NCBI GenBank assembly: GCA_963669155.1
Contig: OZ022584.1
Coordinates: forward strand, 10,679,098-10,743,097
Direction: 5' to 3'
DNA length: 64,000 nucleotides
From: Arbacia lixula
Lineage: Eukaryota; Echinodermata; Echinoidea; Arbacioida; Arbaciidae
How positions within the stretch are numbered: the stretch's first letter is position 1; each line of letters starts with the position of its first letter. Position numbers and translations under genes: made by a program. The notes beneath the pieces are model-generated. The model did not search any database and was not told the origin of the DNA. It saw nothing but the letters and a program-made list of their open reading frames with translations. Positions 58,628-64,000 of this stretch are shown here, piece by piece.

Positions 58628-58675
58628 TCTTGCCATATTCCCCCATACACTTATGTTTCTTGAAACTGTTTCAAC

Positions 58676-58723
58676 GTCTCTTTGTCTCTGTCTCTTTTTG
58701 TCTCTGTCTCTGTCTCCCTGTCT

Positions 58724-58759
<36 letters not shown>

Positions 58760-58762
58760 CTA

Positions 58763-58794
<32 letters not shown>

Positions 58795-58802
58795 TCTCTC
58801 TC
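58676..58802. repeat. (CTGT)n then (CT)n
   Basis: Tetranucleotide TGTC/CTGT units passing into CT. Confidence 0.95.
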
Positions 58803-61369
58803 CCCACCTTCCCCTGTTCCTCTATTCAATCATGTTTCTTGGAACTTACAACAATGCTCTTAATTTCAAGTCGCGCTGTCCTAACTGTAAGGATACTCAT
58901 CACTGAACATATCATGCACAAGTAAAACGTGATTGGAAACATATGTGCCTTCTTCAAGTTAACCTCGCTCCTTCTTCTTTACCATTGCGTTTGTATCGTG
59001 TTGTATTTTAAGGGAAAAACAACCGTATTTTTGCCGGGTAAGTTAAATTGGTTCATTAACCTCCAAAATATGCTGTTTATAAATCGAATACAAATTTTCA
59101 GAGTAACTGGCTATCAGCAACGTTGGCCTTTCATTGAATGTAGCCTAACTTACCACACCTCCATATAAATTAATATTATATAAATGCTTACGTAACCACA
59201 TGCGCCGACACTAATTTTGTTCACATTCATGACCCAAGAGAGGATCGACCCCCCCCCCCCCCCTTTTCCCACCTCCACAACCATAATTCAGTGCAGTCTT
59301 CCGGACACTTACACATAGACACGCACGTAAACATACATGTTCACCCACCCACCCCGACGCGCATACACATTAAGTCATGCACACTCTCATCTCCATCTCT
59401 ATCTACAAGAAGCAGGGTGTATAAATGAGGGCATCAGGTGCTACCCCCCCCCCCCCCCCCTCCCTCTTGTCTGCCATACAACACACGGCGCACTTGATAT
59501 ACACTCGCTGTCTTGTTCCCGGGTTCGTCATGTTCATTACGTCCCCGATGTTTATTATTTCTTGACTTGTTGGCCTCTCTATAACATAGGAAAAAAGAGG
59601 GATCCTTTGCCCGCAACGAAATTACTCCCCATTACTCCGCCGAGCAGGCACCTTGTCGAGTTTCACATAACAAGCGCTCATACGCCTGACCTATTTTGGG
59701 CTCCAGAAATTAGGCACAAATTAGATTTGTATCTATTTTAATTTTCATGTAGTCATGCGGCACTTAAAGGCGATTTCTGTGTACCACAATGCTTTAGTTT
59801 TGCCGATTTATCGCGCGTTTGCATTGTCGTGATTGTCAGACGGCGGCTTGAGTGTATAAACCCACGATGTTTGGATTGTAACGTTTCGCAAAGTGATGTC
59901 TCTGTTCACTTCTTTATACACCATCGTAATATCAATATGAGTACTCGAGTACCAATACACTAAACAACTGTATTCAATCTCGTCCAGATTGCGTAAATCA
60001 CGTAGGATTGCATTAAACATTATATTAATTTCATATAATTGATTTTGTCGTCGGAATCACTATGTTATATTGAATTTGTCCACATAGTAATTAGAAATGA
60101 TAATTGAAATCGACCACTCTTGAGATTCTGTGGTAAATCTCAATGATTTTGTGGTTAGCATCAACATCGATTTATTTGGCATCCCAGTTAGACTACCTAG
60201 TCAGTCTCTATTTCGTTATACACATGTATTGAAAACCCACCTGTGCGCTAAATGTAAACTACCTTACAAATCAAGATATTGCAAATTAATTTGGACTCCG
60301 AAATACAGATCTTGTCTATCATTGGTCTATATTTCATGATGCAAATCGTACTAAATGACTCTATTCTGTACGTAGACCTTATCCATCGCCAGATCCCGTG
60401 CAAAGACCACCTCACGTGCACGCTTGGCATAGTTCAGTGCTCCTCTTCCGTAATATCTCACACCGTATCATTCTGGACTATGCGTCGATCTCGACCACGG
60501 GTCCCAATTACTGCTATTTCGGGCCTATTCCCTACTTACCTCGGCCTGTATTACATTCCGGACCCACGCATTTCGGCCCGAGGAAGAGTCGCCACAGCTG
60601 CGCCAGGTGTACCGGGGAGCCGTGCACTTTCCGGGCTGCTCTCCCCTGCATTTCCAGAAAACATTATGATGAACATTGATACCTTATCGATACCTTTGGG
60701 TTAGGCGCTGTTCAGATGACGCGCTTACTAATGGTTTGCACATGTGTGAACACGTTTTCCTTACGTTGGATTACAAAGGACAAAAATATTAATAGTTCAT
60801 TGCGAGTCTGTCAATATCGTTGGGTTAGGCACTGTTCAAGTGGGATGCTAACTTTTATCTGTCTCACGGTAAACATAATCAAGACTTTTTATTGAAGAAA
60901 AGCAAAGTGGTTCGAAAGAGAAAGTGCTTTATGACATAAATGAAAACTTGTTGATGTCTGTTGATTTAATTTACCTATGCCTTTTTCAGAAGATGTGCTA
61001 ACGTCCATTTCCATATGTATGCACACGTTCAAAGGCACGACAAAAAGGGCTTTAAGGGCGTTAACTTTGGAATAGACTTTGCTAATTTGGGAATGGCAGC
61101 CATATTCAAGTTACTTCTGTGCAGTGCAGACACTGTTTATCAAATCAAACTACAATGGAGCGAGGTTGCATGAAAATACGGAGAATTCAACGTTGTGAAG
61201 AAACCCGATACAGTAGCAATATATGTGAGTATAATGTTCATGCTCATGAGCACGTTTCTTCATCGTGAAAGGGATAAATATTTAATGTTCAATAGAAGGA
61301 TCATGTCAGGCTAAGAGAACAAACATTCGTGAAAAAAATTGATTAATTGGCAGAAGCCTAACCTTTACG
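58803..61369. other. Non-coding interval with C15 and C17 runs
   Basis: C15 at 59249-59263, C17 at 59444-59460. A loosely duplicated sequence (GGGTTAGGCGCTGTTCA at 60697 and GGGTTAGGCACTGTTCA at about 60822) suggests an old duplication of ~125 bp. Two frames (60279-60704) lie on a GC-richer block without a recognisable domain. Confidence 0.35.
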
Positions 61370-61370
61370 C

Positions 61371-61399
<29 letters not shown>
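61370..61399. repeat. (CA)n microsatellite
   Basis: Pure CA array. Confidence 0.95.
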
Positions 61400-61402
<3 letters not shown>

Positions 61403-62337
61403 GAAACATACAGTGTGTTTTTCTGATGACAAACTGGATTAAAGTTAGATATAATATTTCACACCGTTAATAAAGGAAATCGCACACGTTTTTATACACA
61501 CCATGATAGATGAAGTCGAGACTTGAATGTGATCTTGAATGCTCCTTAAGAAACCACATTACAATATAAAGAATGAAGGGGCAGCCAACTGATTTTCAAG
61601 GGAGGGGGAGGGGGGCGGGGCGGGGTACCAAATAAGGTCACTCCCGGGGGAAAATGTGGCACTTCCAAGGAGCGAAATCGAAAACTAGGAAGCTCTATAG
61701 TGCACATAGACACATACACATAATGCATGTACATGCATCCATACAAGTATACATACGTCACTCTGTTTGCGTCAAATACGACTGACATCTTGTCCTTTTA
61801 GAAAGTAGAATAATATGCTTTTTGTTGTTCATCTCCAGCGAAGGCCAGATTAAGGAAGGCATATAAGCAAAGAGGCGCCACTCCAAATATACACATGGTT
61901 AGTCTATTCAGCATTCTTATACTGTTTTATTCGACTTAGGACTGATTATATATATATATATATCTGATAGGTTACGTTATAATGAACAAGCTGTTCAAAA
62001 TAAATATTGTTCAATGTTAACCGTGTTGAAACCTCCATCTCTTAAATCTCGCGTTGAGATATATATCATATTTTTAACCCATTCCCTACAGAGTCAACCG
62101 TAGGTCATTTGCCTTTAACACACCACTTCATTCATGGTAATAAGAGGGACGGTGGAGGGGTATATATTTTCTTAGGGGACTCTCTTCAGATACGAGGAGA
62201 GCCTTTTCGACGGCGCAATTGCAAATTTATCCTGTTCAAGGGGCGGTGTTCCATACCGAAACAGAGCACGGTGTTATGATTGCAATGAGGACGCTTGTAT
62301 ATGTTTGATGGACAGTTATTCATTTGGGTAAGGGATA
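61400..62337. other. Non-coding interval with G-rich and (TA)n tracts
   Basis: G-rich stretch at about 61601-61625 and TA array at 61947-61963. Nothing else recognised. Confidence 0.4.
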
Positions 62338-62424
62338 AATTAAGCCTTCGTGTGTCAGACAAACTGTTGCTCTATGGGATTTGGGTGCATTAATTGCAAC
62401 ATAATCCATACGCAGAACTGTTAA
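62338..62424 (-). repeat. ~90-bp dispersed repeat, copy 8 (inverted)
   Basis: Plus strand ATTAAGCCTTCGTGTGTCAG, then CTGTTGCTCTATGGGATTTG and GTGCATTAATTG, ending GAACTGTTAAG. Reverse-complement order of the 4898 copy. Confidence 0.65.
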
Positions 62425-62476
62425 GTTAAATATAGCAAATGGGGCAGTATTGGATTTATGTAGTTACATTGTTACA

Positions 62477-62654
62477 TTAAAGGGATAGTTCCCTCTGATA
62501 TTAAGTTGGTTTCAATAAAATCAGAACTATGAAAGATACATATCAGTGAAGTTTGACGAAAATCCGTCTAAGGATAAGAAAGTGTTGATCTCTTGGAATT
62601 TCAATTTCGTGACGATCTTGCAAGTGACGCCTCCCCCCCCCCTCCCCCAATTGT
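62477..62654 (+). mobile_element. Left half of a TTAAAGGGATAGTTC-family element
   Basis: TTAAAGGGATAGTTCCCTC, then TTAAGTTGGTTTCAATAAAA, TCAGAACTATGAAAGA, GAAAATCCGTC, AAGGATAAGAAAGT and GGAATTTCAATTTCGTGACG align with the left end and interior of the 10286 element without the LINE. The right end is missing and is replaced by a C-rich stretch and a tandem duplication. Confidence 0.75.
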
Positions 62655-63030
62655 CCCCGTCTTCCATTGCAAGATGGGGCACATTCATTCATTCAGGTAC
62701 TGACAATAATCTTCACATAATCATACCATGCGAATACTACTGGGTAAGATGTTATCTTGTTCAGGTGAGATCTTCACTCCAGTCTGTTCCTTAATGAAAT
62801 ACAGGCATAATTCTATTAACCCATGTTAATGATACTCCTTTTCCCCCGTTTTCCATTGCAAGATGGGGCACATTCATTAATCCAGGTATTGTCATTAATC
62901 TTCACATAATCATACCATGTGAATAGAACTGGATAAGATGTTATCTTGTTCAGGTGAGATCTTCACTCCAGTCTGTTCCTTAATGAAATACAGGCATGAT
63001 TCTATTAACCCATGTTAATCATACTCCTTT
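62655..63030 (+). repeat. 189-bp tandem duplication, two units
   Basis: Unit 1 at 62655-62843 and unit 2 at 62844-63030 differ at only about 13 positions (roughly 93% identical by eye). Landmarks are TTCCATTGCAAGATGGGGCA, GATGTTATCTTGTTCAGGTG and AACCCATGTTAAT. No coding frame continues through both. Confidence 0.9.
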
Positions 63031-63339
63031 GTATCCGACATTCATTAGTCTCCCATGCGTAAGAATATTTTGCACCATCCTACGGTTACTTAATCTGTAA
63101 AGCCGTGTTTAGATCATGTAGATTACATGCTCATTTCGCGTCCTCTGTCAGTCTGTATTGCATGAACACTCTAGTGTATGATAAAACGACATGGAAATGT
63201 TTTGAACTACCATAGCACATCGATACGTCTCACTATATAGACATAAGCCCTGTCTTATAAAGTTCTCAAAATGATCGCAACGTGAATTGCGATTTATATC
63301 AATAATACTCTAGGCTACAGAATACTTCTGTACATTGCT

Positions 63340-63570
63340 TCTGTACATTACATGATATGAAGTTGTTGATGTTACTGTTGATTTTACAGTGTTATGCCTT
63401 GTCCTTTGAATATGCTAAAAATGTTGATATGTTTTGTATTGATCGATTATTGTCGTTGTTATGTATTGTAATGTATTTTTTATCCGTCAGGGCCCTCAGT
63501 GACAGCAGTTTGATAATTGAAGAGGCCACCCTGCTTAGATAACACTGGAAATAAATTGTATATATGCTGC
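63340..63570 (+). mobile_element. Possible LINE 3' end
   Basis: GTATTTTTTATCCGTCAGGG, then GAGGCCACCCTGC and GGAAATAAATTGTATA resemble the untranslated 3' ends of CR1-like elements. No coding remnant upstream, so this is tentative. Confidence 0.3.
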
Positions 63571-64000
63571 TTGTAAGTATCGGCTCCCATGGTGGTGTAG
63601 ATAATACTTTAGCTTTACCAGTCCAGGCCTTTCGCCCGAAACGGCGAATCCATTATTAGCCGTTTTCGGAGAACATTAGGTGATGCGCAAACAATTCGAT
63701 GCGAACTATTTACTGTGCACCATGTGCATGATGTGAGCAAGGGAGGGATTGGTGATTGGATTCTTTCTAATATGTGGCAGTCCTAGAAAAAACTGTTGGG
63801 TTAGCCCCATAAAGGACTCAACTCTTTATTATCATGATTATAGGGGTCCCTGGTGTGTGTTGGTGCTTTGCCATCTCAGTGGGTTTCTGCACTCTGAAAA
63901 TCCACTTTTGACATCAAAAATATAAACGGCACAATTTTGTAAAGGAACGACACAATTTCGGTTCATGATGAGGACATTATCTCAGTCTTCCCTTCTGGCT
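63571..64000. other. Non-coding end of window
   Basis: Nothing recognised. Confidence 0.4.

Noticed and set aside
60279..60704. 141-codon plus-strand frame and overlapping 93-codon frame
   Set aside because: No recognisable domain and no supporting splice or repeat evidence.

Overview
The window reads as non-coding, repeat-dense DNA from an animal nuclear genome. I found no intact protein-coding gene, rRNA or functional tRNA on either strand. The composition is AT-rich. It carries very many (CT/GA)n, (CA/TG)n and trinucleotide microsatellites and many G or C homopolymer runs of 10-20 bases. It also holds several unrelated families of short terminal-inverted-repeat (TIR) elements and broken non-LTR retrotransposons. 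A 200-base run of N (39179-39378) marks an assembly gap. The retrotransposon types and the dispersed repeat around 51256-51536 suggest a marine invertebrate, perhaps an echinoderm. That assignment rests on my familiarity with such repeats, not on a search, and is only moderately likely. Bacterial features (operons, ribosome binding sites, CRISPR) do not apply.

Layout. 1-10 kb: CA, CT and GA microsatellites, the first copies of an abundant ~90-bp dispersed repeat, and one copy of a ~700-bp repeat (3665-4384). 10.3-11.8 kb: the clearest mobile-DNA structure, a TTAA-flanked TIR element interrupted by a 5'-truncated RTE-like LINE with a 10-bp target-site duplication. 12-20 kb: quiet AT-rich DNA, a palindrome cluster (15.0-16.0 kb), a second TTAA-flanked element with very long TIRs (17.7-18.3 kb) and a partial copy of its core (18.6-18.8 kb). 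20-27 kb: degenerate minisatellites, a three-unit ~165-190-bp tandem array, a GGGGGTGTTTCACC-type foldback element and a G16/C17 inverted homopolymer pair. 27-40 kb: microsatellites including a ~600-bp AGT trinucleotide tract, and the gap. 40-49 kb: a tRNA-like B-box sequence, a 518-bp TIR element, polypurine tracts and a second GGGGGTGTTTCACC foldback. 49-56 kb: the second ~700-bp repeat copy in inverted orientation and two or three LINE/SINE relics. 56-64 kb: a 75-bp minisatellite, long polypyrimidine blocks, a third member of the TTAAAGGGATAGTTC family and a 189-bp tandem duplication.

No genes act together here. What can be read is the history of repeat insertion, including a nested insertion that gives relative ages. 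A few stretches of ordinary composition with recognisable factor-binding motifs (a perfect CArG box at 36918, an E2F-like site at 47894) could be cis-regulatory DNA of a distant gene; this is inference only. I did not find a convincing new biological system. The best candidates for something undescribed are the ~90-bp dispersed repeat present in about eight to eleven copies, the TTAA-flanked TIR families, and the inverted ~700-bp repeat pair that shares an uncharacterised reading frame.
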